A DNA stretch of 64,000 nt from Trinickia violacea (GTDB lineage Bacteria > Pseudomonadota > Gammaproteobacteria > Burkholderiales > Burkholderiaceae), in the NCBI RefSeq assembly GCF_005280735.1, contig NZ_CP040077.1:1-64000 (forward strand), written 5' to 3'. Numbering within the stretch: the stretch's first letter is position 1; each line of letters opens with the position of its first letter. The notes beneath the pieces are model-generated. The model had not been told where the DNA came from. It saw nothing but the letters and a program-made list of their open reading frames with translations, and did not search any database. Below are positions 9,100 through 17,078 of this stretch, in pieces. The position numbers and the translations under genes are program-made.

Positions 9100-9300
9100 C
9101 TACTCCTTGCTCGATTGACTAGGCGACTCGCGCATCAGTTTTGCCTGCCGCCTGGCGCGGTCGTTGATTACCTGATTGCGCCGGTGGTCGGTCATCTTCT
9201 TCCAGCTCCGGATTTCCTCGAGTGTGCGAAAGCAACCGACACAGAGACCTGTCTTGCCGTCAAAAGCACATACGTCGATGCAGGGCGATTTGACTGCCAT
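9100..9300 (-). CDS. DUF1289 family small Cys protein
   Basis: The 66-residue protein matches the DUF1289 pattern: CIDVCAFDGKTGLCVGCFRT with four cysteines (Cys7, Cys11, Cys19, Cys22), then LEEIRSWKKMTDHRRNQVI. The Cys spacing suggests a bound metal, but the biochemical role of the family is not established. It begins three bases after the end of dmeF on the same strand and so is probably the last gene of a dmeR-dmeF-DUF1289 transcript. Confidence 0.85.
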   Translation of the reverse strand: MAVKSPCIDVCAFDGKTGLCVGCFRTLEEIRSWKKMTDHRRNQVINDRARRQAKLMRESPSQSSKE

Positions 9301-9303
9301 CGC

Positions 9304-10605
9304 TCACGCCGCAACGCGGGTCGGGTTGACCTCGACCGTCACGTGCGACAACCCCCTGAAGCGCTTGAGTGCCGCATGGTAGAAGCTCGGGTTGCGCTGA
9401 GCTTCATTCGTTGCGAGTGACACCACTGCACTCATGTGCCCCGGACCCAGGCGCCACACGTGGAGGTCAAGCACTTTGTCTCCATTGCTCTCAATCACGT
9501 GACGGACGTTCTCAGCCATACGCCGGTCAGGATTCATGTCGAGCAGAATGCCTCCCGTATCGCGCATCAAGCCCCATGACCAGTTCGCAATCACAAGCGC
9601 TCCGATAACGCCTGCGAGTGGGTCCATCCAAAGCCAGCCAAACGCGCGGGCCAGCACGAGGCCAATGATTGCCAGCACGGAAACCGCTGCATCGGCAATC
9701 ACGTGAATGTATGCCGAGCGGATGTTGTGGTCGCGCGTCGCCGCAGCGTGTGCGTCGTCGTGGTCGTGCTCGTGTTCTTCAAACTCGATTTGATGCTCGC
9801 CATCCGGCAGGCGGACAATTGCCTTGAACGCATGCGGCTCGGGAATCTCTTCTTCCGATTCCAGATAGCTGCCCCGGTCGGCAAACGTAAAGGTCTGACG
9901 CGTGCCGTCGGGGCGAATCGTCTCGACGGAAATGCCATCGGACGTCAGCTTCGAATTCGCCGTCTCGGGTGTGATGCGGAACACCGGCGGCACACCATCT
10001 TCGAAGATGGATACGGCAAACACGCCCGCAGCACCAAAGATGCGTTGAACCTCATCCTCGTGCGCATGCTCGTCGTCGTGTCCGTGTCCGTGTCCGTGTC
10101 CGTGTCCATGCCCGTGGCTATGTCCATGGCTGTGGCCGTGATGGTCACCGCTCAGTAGCCAGACACTTGCAAGATTGACTAGCAGGCCGAGCACGGCGAT
10201 GGGAATCGCCTGGCTGAAGTGGATGGGTACGGGGGAGAAGAAGCGTGACACGGCTTCGTACCCGATGAGCAGCGCAATCATTGCCAGCACGATGGCGCTG
10301 GTGAAGCCGGCGAGGTCCCCCAGCTTGCCCGTCCCGAAGACGAAGCGGGAATCGGTCGCGTGCTTGCGCGCGTAGGTGTAAGCCAGAGCGGCAATCAGCA
10401 TCGCCCCTGCGTGTGTCGACATGTGCAGGCCGTCGGCAACGAGCGCAAGTGAGCCAAAGAGGCTGCCACCGACAATCTCGGCCACCATCATGGCGCTGCA
10501 GAGCGCAATCACCATCCAGGTCCTGCGCTCGTTTTCCTCGTGAGCCGCGCCCAGGAAGATGTGGTCGTGTCCCGCCCCGAAGGCGGTGTCCTCGAAGTTA
10601 CTCAT
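9304..10605 (-). CDS. dmeF: CDF-family Co(II)/Ni(II) efflux transporter DmeF
   Basis: This is a cation diffusion facilitator exporting divalent metals in exchange for protons across the inner membrane. The 433 residues show six predicted helices, the metal-site motif ADGLHMSTHAG in helix 2 (His/Asp, typical of DmeF) and a matching HVIADAAVSV motif in helix 5. A long His-rich cytoplasmic loop (repeated HGHGHG, residues about 150-180) lies between helices 4 and 5, and a C-terminal cytoplasmic domain follows. The loop carries an additional domain of about 80 residues. The gene follows dmeR by seven bases, and a GAGAG sequence precedes its ATG. Linkage to an RcnR-type repressor with the Ni/Co ligand set supports Co/Ni specificity. 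Confidence 0.93.
   Translation of the reverse strand: MSNFEDTAFGAGHDHIFLGAAHEENERRTWMVIALCSAMMVAEIVGGSLFGSLALVADGLHMSTHAGAMLIAALAYTYARKHATDSRFVFGTGKLGDLAGFTSAIVLAMIALLIGYEAVSRFFSPVPIHFSQAIPIAVLGLLVNLASVWLLSGDHHGHSHGHSHGHGHGHGHGHGHDDEHAHEDEVQRIFGAAGVFAVSIFEDGVPPVFRITPETANSKLTSDGISVETIRPDGTRQTFTFADRGSYLESEEEIPEPHAFKAIVRLPDGEHQIEFEEHEHDHDDAHAAATRDHNIRSAYIHVIADAAVSVLAIIGLVLARAFGWLWMDPLAGVIGALVIANWSWGLMRDTGGILLDMNPDRRMAENVRHVIESNGDKVLDLHVWRLGPGHMSAVVSLATNEAQRNPSFYHAALKRFRGLSHVTVEVNPTRVAA
10079..10147 (-). repeat. GTGTCC hexanucleotide microsatellite encoding the His-rich loop of DmeF
   Basis: Five perfect GTGTCC units (10079-10108, plus-strand reading) are followed by degenerate ones. On the coding strand they give alternating Gly-His codons. 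Unit gain or loss would stay in frame and change the number of metal-binding His residues. Confidence 0.85.
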
Positions 10606-10612
10606 ATTTCTC

Positions 10613-10885
10613 TCACTTGAAGTAGCTGTGGACTACCTCGATTAACTGTTCCGTTCCGCTGCCGTGTTCGTCAGCCGGTTCTGCGTCGACGAGGTGGGTG
10701 CGGATATGGTCCTCGAGCACTACGGCGAGCAACCCATTCATCGCGCCCCGGCAACTCGTAATTTGCTGCAGCACGTCCACGCAGCCACGTTCTTCCTCAA
10801 GAGCGCGTTCGATGGCCTCAACCTGTCCCTTAATGCGGCGAACCCGGTTGAGCAGCTTCTGTTTTTCGCGAATAGTGTGGCTCAT
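10613..10885 (-). CDS. dmeR: FrmR/RcnR-family metal-sensing repressor DmeR
   Basis: The 90-residue all-helical repressor starts MSHTIREKQKLLNRVRRIKG. A longer form starting 36 bases upstream would run through the operator and is rejected. It has the full RcnR-type ligand set His3-Cys35-His60-His64, as opposed to the Cys-His-His of copper-sensing CsoR or the FrmR formaldehyde pattern, so nickel/cobalt sensing is expected. It heads an operon with the DmeF exporter. Family knowledge: apo-protein binds G/C-tract operators and metal binding releases it. Two such tracts lie immediately upstream. Confidence 0.93.
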   Translation of the reverse strand: MSHTIREKQKLLNRVRRIKGQVEAIERALEEERGCVDVLQQITSCRGAMNGLLAVVLEDHIRTHLVDAEPADEHGSGTEQLIEVVHSYFK

Positions 10886-10897
10886 GCCTAACCTCCC

Positions 10898-10944
10898 ATA
10901 TACGGTGGGGGAGTATATCATCGATATAGGGTGAGGGGGTATCC
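10898..10944 (-). promoter_or_regulatory. Two tandem DmeR/RcnR-type operators
   Basis: Site 1 (10898-10918) is a G-tract framed by ATATAC and GTATAT inverted arms. Site 2 (10923-10944) is a second G-tract framed by GATATA and GTATCC. They start 13 bases upstream of the dmeR ATG. A G/C tract flanked by short AT-rich inverted repeats is the known architecture of RcnR and DmeR operators. The overlap with the promoter region suggests autorepression of dmeR-dmeF, relieved by Ni or Co. Confidence 0.75.
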
Positions 10945-11168
10945 TACATTGAGCTGGTCGAGCGCACGGTCCACGCCGTGACTAGCAAGTGCTACAAGCG
11001 ACCTCGGCAACTGCAGGGCTCCTGCCCGAATCTTCCTAATTTTTTGCTGCGTGACAGCAAATTTCGCGCAATACTGCTTTCAGGAACCGTTGGCTCGCTG
11101 CGACGAAGATTTCGCGCCGCATCAGCGTTAGCCCGGTTTGCCTGCTCACATCAAGCCGGGTGTGAAAT

Positions 11169-11390
11169 ATGGAATTGTGCGACGAATGTGCCAAGCTTCA
11201 AGGGTGTTCAGCTGAGTCGTTTCGCAAGGAAGGCATGACGCTCGTTGGCATCGGTGAATGCGGCGGCCGGGTGGCCATTGAGCACTACCGCTGCGATGAA
11301 TGCGGCACCGTTATGGTTCGACAATTCGCGGGGCAATTGTCCGAGAGGGTTTGGACTGCATTTTACAAATCGGACGGCTCCACAACGTAG
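11169..11390 (+). CDS. Small Cys-rich (zinc-ribbon-like) hypothetical protein
   Basis: The 73-residue product begins MELCDECAKLQGC and has a second CDEC motif (YRCDECGTVMVRQF). The paired CxxC arrangement suggests a small zinc-binding fold. The middle segment GMTLVGIGECGGRVAIEHY links the two knuckles. I do not recognise a named family. The ribosome-binding site is weak. The gene lies alone between dmeR and phoU, divergent from dmeR. The Cys pattern favours a real gene over a chance frame, but the call is moderate. Confidence 0.6.
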   Translation: MELCDECAKLQGCSAESFRKEGMTLVGIGECGGRVAIEHYRCDECGTVMVRQFAGQLSERVWTAFYKSDGSTT

Positions 11391-11647
11391 AGAGGCAGTC
11401 GGTAAAATCCGCGCCCGCCGATGCGGCGGCTGCCGTGCCCCCACCCCAAAACTAGCTACCGTTGCCATTAAGCACATTCGGGAGGACTGCCCTGTTGCAA
11501 GTGTTTAATGGCGGGCGTAGGATAAAACGGTATATACGGTTAGCTCCCGTACGAGAAAAACAAGCCTCGACAAACATGGGAGCAAAGGCGCGCCGAGTTG
11601 ACCCTAAATCAGGGTCGCCTGACCGCGAAGTTTCGGGGAGTTGTGCC

Positions 11648-12355
11648 ATGTCAGAAAAACATCTTTCCAGGAGTTTTGACGCAGACCTCGACCTCGTGTC
11701 GACGAGGCTGCTCGAGATGGGCGGGCTTGTGGAGTCACAAATTGCCCACGCTCTTCAGTTGCTGAACGGTTTCGATTCCGAAGTCGTCCGCGAGGTGCTC
11801 GTGTGCGAGCAGCGGTTGAATCGAATGGAACTCGAAATCGATGAGGAAGTGAGCAACGTCATTGCTCGTCGACAGCCTGCGGCTCGTGACCTCCGACTCC
11901 TGCTGGCCGCCTCGAAGTGCATTACAAACCTCGAACGTGCGGGCGATGAAGCGCGGAAAATCGCGAAGCGCGTACGCCGGATTCATGAGAACCGCGATGC
12001 GCCGAGCCTGAACATCGGTGAAATCAAGGTTTCTGGTGAGATGGCCTTGGCCATCCTACGTCGAGCGCTCGACGCGTTTGCGCGAATGGATATCATTGCG
12101 GCGGCGCGGATTGTTCGGGATGATGCAGCCATCGATAACGAGTTTCGAGCGTTCACACGCAAGCTCGTCACGAAAATGACGGAAAACCCTCGCGCCATCT
12201 CGAATGGGCTGGAGTACATGTTCATTGCGAAGGCCATCGAGCGTATCGGCGACCACGCCACCAATATTGCCGAGTTCGTTGTCTACATTGTCAAGGGTAC
12301 CGACGTTCGCCACTTGTCCTACGCGCAGCTCGAGCACGAGGTCTTGGATAGCTGA
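11648..12355 (+). CDS. phoU: PhoU-family phosphate regulator
   Basis: PhoU proteins are two three-helix bundles that bind metal clusters and couple phosphate-transporter status to the PhoR-PhoB two-component system. The ATG follows GGGGAG at a good distance; the open frame upstream lacks similarity. The 235-residue length is typical. Both repeated bundle motifs are visible: RDLRLLLAASKCITNLERAGDEARKIAKR in the first half (in pieces) and the matching AKAIERIGDHATNIAEFVVY in the second, the latter carrying the E-R-x-G-D-H-A-T-N-I signature. No pst or phoBR genes lie beside it, so this is probably a stand-alone paralogue. Confidence 0.92.
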   Translation: MSEKHLSRSFDADLDLVSTRLLEMGGLVESQIAHALQLLNGFDSEVVREVLVCEQRLNRMELEIDEEVSNVIARRQPAARDLRLLLAASKCITNLERAGDEARKIAKRVRRIHENRDAPSLNIGEIKVSGEMALAILRRALDAFARMDIIAAARIVRDDAAIDNEFRAFTRKLVTKMTENPRAISNGLEYMFIAKAIERIGDHATNIAEFVVYIVKGTDVRHLSYAQLEHEVLDS

Positions 12356-12684
12356 GACTGAAAGACGGGTATAGAACGCACGTGAGCTTTCCAACGGCCA
12401 TAATGCGCTGCACGTCACCTGGGCGTGCTTTAGCGCGCAGTGTACTAATTGGCGGGCCAGTTTATATGCGCGCCTGCGACGACGAGCGTCAACCGCACAT
12501 GCGGCGAATAACTCCTACACTGGAATAATCCGCCCCCGTATTCGTTTACTCGTCGCGGCGGCGCGGATCCGATCCACCGTCGACGCGGGCACTGCGTCGC
12601 TCCAAGCGCCCTTCCCAGCTCCACGAGCTCCCGCTTGCCCAGCGCGCCCACCCCCGTCGCCGCATTTCCCAAAGGACGCCAATC
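12356..12684. other. 329-base region without a gene
   Basis: No coding sequence, RNA or clear terminator is seen between phoU and the next secreted protein gene. The last part should contain the promoter of the 12685 gene. Confidence 0.5.
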
Positions 12685-13044
12685 ATGATCAAGACCTTGC
12701 TTTGCATCGCCGCCTGCACGATCCCCGTCGCCTCATTTGCCGAAGCGCCCAAAATGGCGAACGGCATGATGGTCGACAGCAGCGGCATGACGCTCTACAT
12801 GTTCGACAAGGACACTGTGCCCGGAAAGAGCGCCTGCACGGGCGGTTGCGCAGAGTTGTGGCCTGGGGCCATGGCCGATTCGTCCGATCACGCGAGCGGC
12901 GACTGGAGTTTCGTTCCCACGGCCGACGGCAAGAATCAGTGGGCCTACAAGGGGCACCCGCTCTATCGCTTCTCCAAGGACAAGCAGCCCGGCGAAATGA
13001 ACGGCGAAGGCTTCAAGGGCTTGTGGCACGTCGTTAAACCTTGA
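12685..13044 (+). CDS. COG4315-type secreted protein (Yx(F/W/Y)xxD repeat)
   Basis: The 119-residue protein has a Sec signal peptide (MIKTLLCIAACTIPVASFAE) and two copies of the short secreted repeat. The first is around MTLYMFDKDTVPGKSACTGGCAELWPG and the second is around HPLYRFSKDKQPGEMNGEGF, each with the Y-x-aromatic-x-x-D core. This family of small periplasmic proteins has no settled function. A Cys pair in the CTGGC segment could form a disulfide. The GGACG/CCAAAGGACG stretch before the ATG is a plausible ribosome-binding site. Confidence 0.88.
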   Translation: MIKTLLCIAACTIPVASFAEAPKMANGMMVDSSGMTLYMFDKDTVPGKSACTGGCAELWPGAMADSSDHASGDWSFVPTADGKNQWAYKGHPLYRFSKDKQPGEMNGEGFKGLWHVVKP

Positions 13045-13217
13045 ATCCCATACGCAGCAGTTGGAGCGGCGCACAAGGCACCGGATTGCGAACGCCGAGC
13101 TCGATGAGCGCAGGGCGGATCGACCTGCTGCACGAGTCGCCCGCGCCCGCTTCTTCACGCTGGGCAAAACGGCCGAGATGTATCCTGACGAGGACTCGAT
13201 AAACCAGTGGTTCAACC

Positions 13218-13595
13218 ATGACCACATGGCTAGCCAACACCGTCCTCGTCATCCACGCGCTCCTCGCGCTCTTCATCGTGCTCGCCCTTCCCGCGATCTG
13301 GATCGGTGCGGCTGCCGGCTGGCAATGGGTTCGCAATCGCTGCTTTCGATTCACGCATCTTTTCTTGATCGGCGTGGTTTCACTGCTGTCCGTAGTCGGC
13401 ATCGCCTGTCCGCTGACCGTGCTTGAAGACTGGCTGCGCCACGGCACGATCGGAAGCGAGGGCTTCATCCAGCACTGGGTGAGTCGCCTGCTCTACTACG
13501 ACTTGCCGATGTGGGTTTTCACGCTTGCCTACGTCCTCTTCGCTTTGCTGGTGCTGCTGACATGGCGTCTGATCCCGCCAAGTCGGCGCAAATAA
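13218..13595 (+). CDS. DUF2784 integral membrane protein
   Basis: The 125-residue protein is almost entirely hydrophobic. Predicted helices are VLVIHALLALFIVLALPAIW, THLFLIGVVSLLSVVGIACP and MWVFTLAYVLFALLVLLTW, plus a shorter one. The CPLTVLEDWLR motif and a YYDLP loop are characteristic of DUF2784. No function is established for the family. It stands alone; the next gene converges on it from the other strand. Confidence 0.85.
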   Translation: MTTWLANTVLVIHALLALFIVLALPAIWIGAAAGWQWVRNRCFRFTHLFLIGVVSLLSVVGIACPLTVLEDWLRHGTIGSEGFIQHWVSRLLYYDLPMWVFTLAYVLFALLVLLTWRLIPPSRRK

Positions 13596-13617
13596 TCAGG
13601 ATATCTAATCGAGCGTG

Positions 13618-15375
13618 CTACTCACCCTGCGTTCCGCTCGCCTCCATGAGCCGAGCGGCCGCGCGCTTTGCGCGTTCCGCTTCACGCGGCCTTTGCGTCT
13701 GGCTATAGAGCCGGCTCAGATTATCGAGCGTGCGCGCCTCGTCTTGCCGGTAAGCGGTAGGATCGGCGCGCGACAACCCTTTGTAGAGATCAAGCGCGTG
13801 CCGGTACGCGCCTTCCGCTTCATGCGGCCGCTTGGTCCGGCTGAACAGCACGCCGAGATTGTTGAAGGTGCGGGCTTCGTCCGGCTGATAGGCGACCGGG
13901 TTGCGGCGCGCGAGCGAGCGGTAGATCTGCAAGGCATTCGAGTAAGCCTGCTGCGCTTCTCGCGGACGGTCTTGGATTCGATAGAGCACGCCGAGATTGC
14001 TGAGCGTGCGCGCCAGATCGGGGCGGTATTGCGCAGGTGTTTCGCGCGCGAGCTCTTGGCGAATCGCGACTGCCTCGAGATACGCGTGCTCGGCCTCGGG
14101 CAATCGCTGCATGCCGCTATAGAGATTGCCGAGGTTGTTGAGCGTGCGCGCCAGCGCCGGACGATAAGCGGCGGGATTCTCGCGCACCAGTTGCCGCTGG
14201 ATGTCGAGTGCCTCGCGATACGCCTGCTCCGCGTCGCTCGCACGCTGAGTCGCGTCGTAGAGGATGCCCAGGTCGTTCAGCGTGTTCGCGACATCGGGCT
14301 GGTATGCGCCGGGATCGCGCGCCGCGAGCGCGCGGTCGAGCTTCAATGCCTCGCCGTAGGCGTCCGCCGCGTCCTTCAAGTGCTGTGAATCGCGATAGAG
14401 AATGCCGAGATTGTCGAAGGTTTCGGCGACGGCCGGCCCATACGTTTCCGGGGCGGCATGCGCAAGGGTCCAATAGGCTTCGAGCGTGTGCAGGTAGGCG
14501 CCTTCCGCTTGCTCAGGCTCTTTCAAGTCGACATAGAGATGGCCGAGCTTGTCGAGCGTGCGTGCAATCTGCGGCTGCCATTGCGCGGAGTTGTCTTCGG
14601 CCAGCGATTGCTCGCGCAACATCAGCGCGCGAAAAACCGTCTCCGCGAGTTCGAACTGCTGCAGCGCGCGAAGCGTGTCGCCGTATGCGGCCATGATTTC
14701 CGTGTCGTCGGGCTGCAGCACGTAGGCGAGCTGCAGATACTTGAGCGCGTTCTGAGGAGTAAAGCGCAGCAGCTCGATGACGGCCGCTTCGTATAAGCGA
14801 CCGGCGTGTATCTCGCTGGACCCTTGCTTGTCGGCGAGCAGCGCATCGAGCACGCTCGATGCGCGTGCGAGGTCGATCTGCTCGATGGCGTCGTCGACCT
14901 GCAATTCGCGAGGGTCCGGGCTGCGGGTGATCGTCGTCCTGCGCAGCAGTTCGCGATAGCGCTCGCCCCAAAGCCGAGCCTCGGCGACGAGATCCGTTTC
15001 CGAAGGCCGCCTGCCCCTGGCGGCGAGGCTTTCAATCAAGGGCTCGACATTGGCGAAGATCGCTTCCGCCGAGCCGTCTTTGCGATTCGCTTGCGTCTGC
15101 GCAGTGAGCAGCATCTCGTTGACGGCCTTCGCAAGCGATACCCGTTGAGCGCTCGAGAGGCCGTCGGCGGACGCGATTCGATTCAACGCGGAAACCAGGC
15201 GCTTGAGTGTCGCGGCAGGCGCGCCGCAGTCGGTGTGCACTTCGAAGCCGCGCACGACGCTTGACTCGGAAAGCGCCGGCGTGCACGCGTTCGCGGGCGC
15301 AGCAGCGCGGCACTCATCGCAAGCCCATGCGATTGCGGCGACTGCCAAAACCGACAAAATCACGCGCGCCATCAT
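13618..15375 (-). CDS. Secreted tetratricopeptide-repeat protein
   Basis: This 585-residue protein has an N-terminal signal peptide (MMARVILSVLAVAAIAWACD). The first 200 residues are helical without clear family. From about residue 210 to the end it consists of at least seven consecutive TPR units of about 42 residues (pattern xxLNNLGxLYxxxxRxxEAExAYxEAL, then R-x-L-A), the extended TPR_10/TPR_12 type found in kinesin-light-chain-like repeats. TPR arrays are protein-interaction scaffolds; here in the periplasm or outside the cell. The partner is unknown. The gene diverges from a zinc-ribbon membrane protein gene 342 bases away, which may be functionally linked. Confidence 0.85.
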   Translation of the reverse strand: MMARVILSVLAVAAIAWACDECRAAAPANACTPALSESSVVRGFEVHTDCGAPAATLKRLVSALNRIASADGLSSAQRVSLAKAVNEMLLTAQTQANRKDGSAEAIFANVEPLIESLAARGRRPSETDLVAEARLWGERYRELLRRTTITRSPDPRELQVDDAIEQIDLARASSVLDALLADKQGSSEIHAGRLYEAAVIELLRFTPQNALKYLQLAYVLQPDDTEIMAAYGDTLRALQQFELAETVFRALMLREQSLAEDNSAQWQPQIARTLDKLGHLYVDLKEPEQAEGAYLHTLEAYWTLAHAAPETYGPAVAETFDNLGILYRDSQHLKDAADAYGEALKLDRALAARDPGAYQPDVANTLNDLGILYDATQRASDAEQAYREALDIQRQLVRENPAAYRPALARTLNNLGNLYSGMQRLPEAEHAYLEAVAIRQELARETPAQYRPDLARTLSNLGVLYRIQDRPREAQQAYSNALQIYRSLARRNPVAYQPDEARTFNNLGVLFSRTKRPHEAEGAYRHALDLYKGLSRADPTAYRQDEARTLDNLSRLYSQTQRPREAERAKRAAARLMEASGTQGE

Positions 15376-15717
15376 CTCGCCACGCTCGCGGTTTCGCTTG
15401 AAACCAGGCTTGCTTCACGATGCCCGGCTTGCCGATTCCGCGCGCAAAGAACGTCGTTGGAACACTCCACAGGGTACCGCTTTCGTCAGTCGATTTGTAA
15501 CGCGCGCGTCAATCGTATGTTCAGTAACGAACTTAGCCGCCGGGCGTTTCATTGACCTTTCCTCAGAACTGACACATATTGAATCGGACAAATACGCTCG
15601 CCCGACTGCACGTTCGATTCGCAATACCAATGACGAACGTAAGCACTGCTCCGGATCGAGATCAATGAGACCACTTGCACGCCTTCTCGCAGCGTGCGAC
15701 GAGTGAGGCATCCGGCG
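15376..15717. other. Divergent promoter region
   Basis: The 342 bases between the divergent TPR and zinc-ribbon genes contain no supported gene. Promoters for both genes are expected here, but I cannot point to boxes with confidence. Confidence 0.5.
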
Positions 15718-17049
15718 ATGCAGACAGAAGCGGCGTCGAGCACTGCGGTTCCCATGCCATGCAGTCATTGTGGCGCAGCGTTGCCCGAGCATGTCGCTGT
15801 TTGTCCGCAATGCGGCGCGAGCGTGCTGCTCGAAGTGCTTCCGGCCGCGGAGCGGGTGCCGCCTCCCACGCTATTGCCCGCGCGCGTCTTACGCCCGACC
15901 CCCACGACGATCGATCAAACGGGAACCATACTGACGGCGCCGCCGCGTTTTGCGCAGAACGATTTGAACGGAGCCAGGCGTTGGGGCATGAGTCGTGGCG
16001 CCGCGATCCTGCTGTTCGGTTTTGCCATTGCGTTTGGGACGTACGTGTCGATTACGGAGCGGGATGTGGCGCTCGTGAAGTGGCGAAAGGTGCTGTATCA
16101 CAATGAGTCACCTGCCTTGCCGCCTGGCATCGGCAACAATCTGCCGGCGCCGCCCACGTCGGTGCCGCTTGTGGCGCTGGTCGAACGCGAGATCGAGAAC
16201 TCGCGGGCCGAAGACGCGAAGGATGCGCAGATCGTCCAAAATGATCTGACCAAAGAAAGCCCGGCCGCAACGCCAAAACCGGCGGCTGCTCCGGTGCAGA
16301 AGCCAGCGGCAGCAGCGCCGCCGGCCGTGTCGCCGCCGCGTTCCACGAAGCCGAAAGCGCCTGTCGTCGCGAGCGTCGTGCCAAGCCGCGAGCAAGCGAA
16401 CGAACCGCGCAATGTCGAAACGGCGGTCTCGAAGCCAGTGGAAAAGTCGATTCCCAAGCCGCCGGACAAACCGCTTGTGGTGACTGCGGCAAAACCGGCT
16501 GTACCCCCCGCCGCGCCCCCCGCCGCGCCGCCGGTCGTCAAGGCTGACGCGCCTCAGGCGCAGCCGCACCCATCCGTGACAACCGAACAGCGCGGCGATG
16601 CGATTCAACGCGCGGCGCAGGCGTGCGACAAGCAGGATGGGACGGGTTGTATCCGTCGCCAGTTGACGAAGACGGAGAATATCGACCGCGTCGAAAAAGC
16701 TGAACAAACCGCGGTGCTCGAGACGAGCCGCGCCGAACCGAAAGCGCCGGTGCGCGAACGTCTGACACGTGAGCCCGTTCGCGCGGCCGCGCCCGCTTCC
16801 GCGCCGACGCTTCATGCGGCGGCACCGGCGGCGGCACCGGCACCGGTGCCGGCTTCCGCCGCTGCGCCGACGCTTTTCGATGCCGCGCGAAAAGCCTTGG
16901 CGCCAGAGTCCGCGGCATCCCCGGTGCGTGAATCGGTGGCAAGTCCCGCCGGCGAATCGCCGCCGCCCAAGGCAGCGTCGGCACCGGCTTCCCCTCAGCG
17001 CTTTGCAGCGCTGGCCGAAGACGTGAACCGCCTATACCGCGGCCATTGA
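15718..17049 (+). CDS. Zinc-ribbon, single-pass membrane protein with a Pro/Ala-rich tail
   Basis: The start MQTEAASSTAVPMPCSHCGA follows GAGG by about eleven bases; a further in-frame ATG eight codons upstream is possible. The 443-residue product has a four-Cys zinc ribbon (Cys15, Cys18, Cys29, Cys32; CSHCG and CPQCG), a transmembrane helix at about residues 94-113 (GAAILLFGFAIAFGTYVSIT), and a 320-residue periplasmic region rich in Pro, Ala and Lys with a Cys pair in ACDKQDGTGCI. The layout (cytoplasmic ribbon, one helix, low-complexity tail) resembles poorly described zinc-ribbon membrane proteins. No function can be given. The low-complexity tail means alignments will be unreliable. Confidence 0.75.
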   Translation: MQTEAASSTAVPMPCSHCGAALPEHVAVCPQCGASVLLEVLPAAERVPPPTLLPARVLRPTPTTIDQTGTILTAPPRFAQNDLNGARRWGMSRGAAILLFGFAIAFGTYVSITERDVALVKWRKVLYHNESPALPPGIGNNLPAPPTSVPLVALVEREIENSRAEDAKDAQIVQNDLTKESPAATPKPAAAPVQKPAAAAPPAVSPPRSTKPKAPVVASVVPSREQANEPRNVETAVSKPVEKSIPKPPDKPLVVTAAKPAVPPAAPPAAPPVVKADAPQAQPHPSVTTEQRGDAIQRAAQACDKQDGTGCIRRQLTKTENIDRVEKAEQTAVLETSRAEPKAPVRERLTREPVRAAAPASAPTLHAAAPAAAPAPVPASAAAPTLFDAARKALAPESAASPVRESVASPAGESPPPKAASAPASPQRFAALAEDVNRLYRGH

Positions 17050-17078
17050 CGGCAAACCCGTGCAGCGGGAAAACCCGC

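Noticed and set aside
10079..10147. CRISPR-like short repeats
   Set aside because: This is a coding microsatellite for a His-rich loop, with no spacers and no cas genes. No CRISPR array was seen anywhere in the window.
11036..11062. TTTGCTG...CAGCAAA hairpin as a terminator
   Set aside because: It lacks a T-run on either strand following the stem, and no gene ends there.
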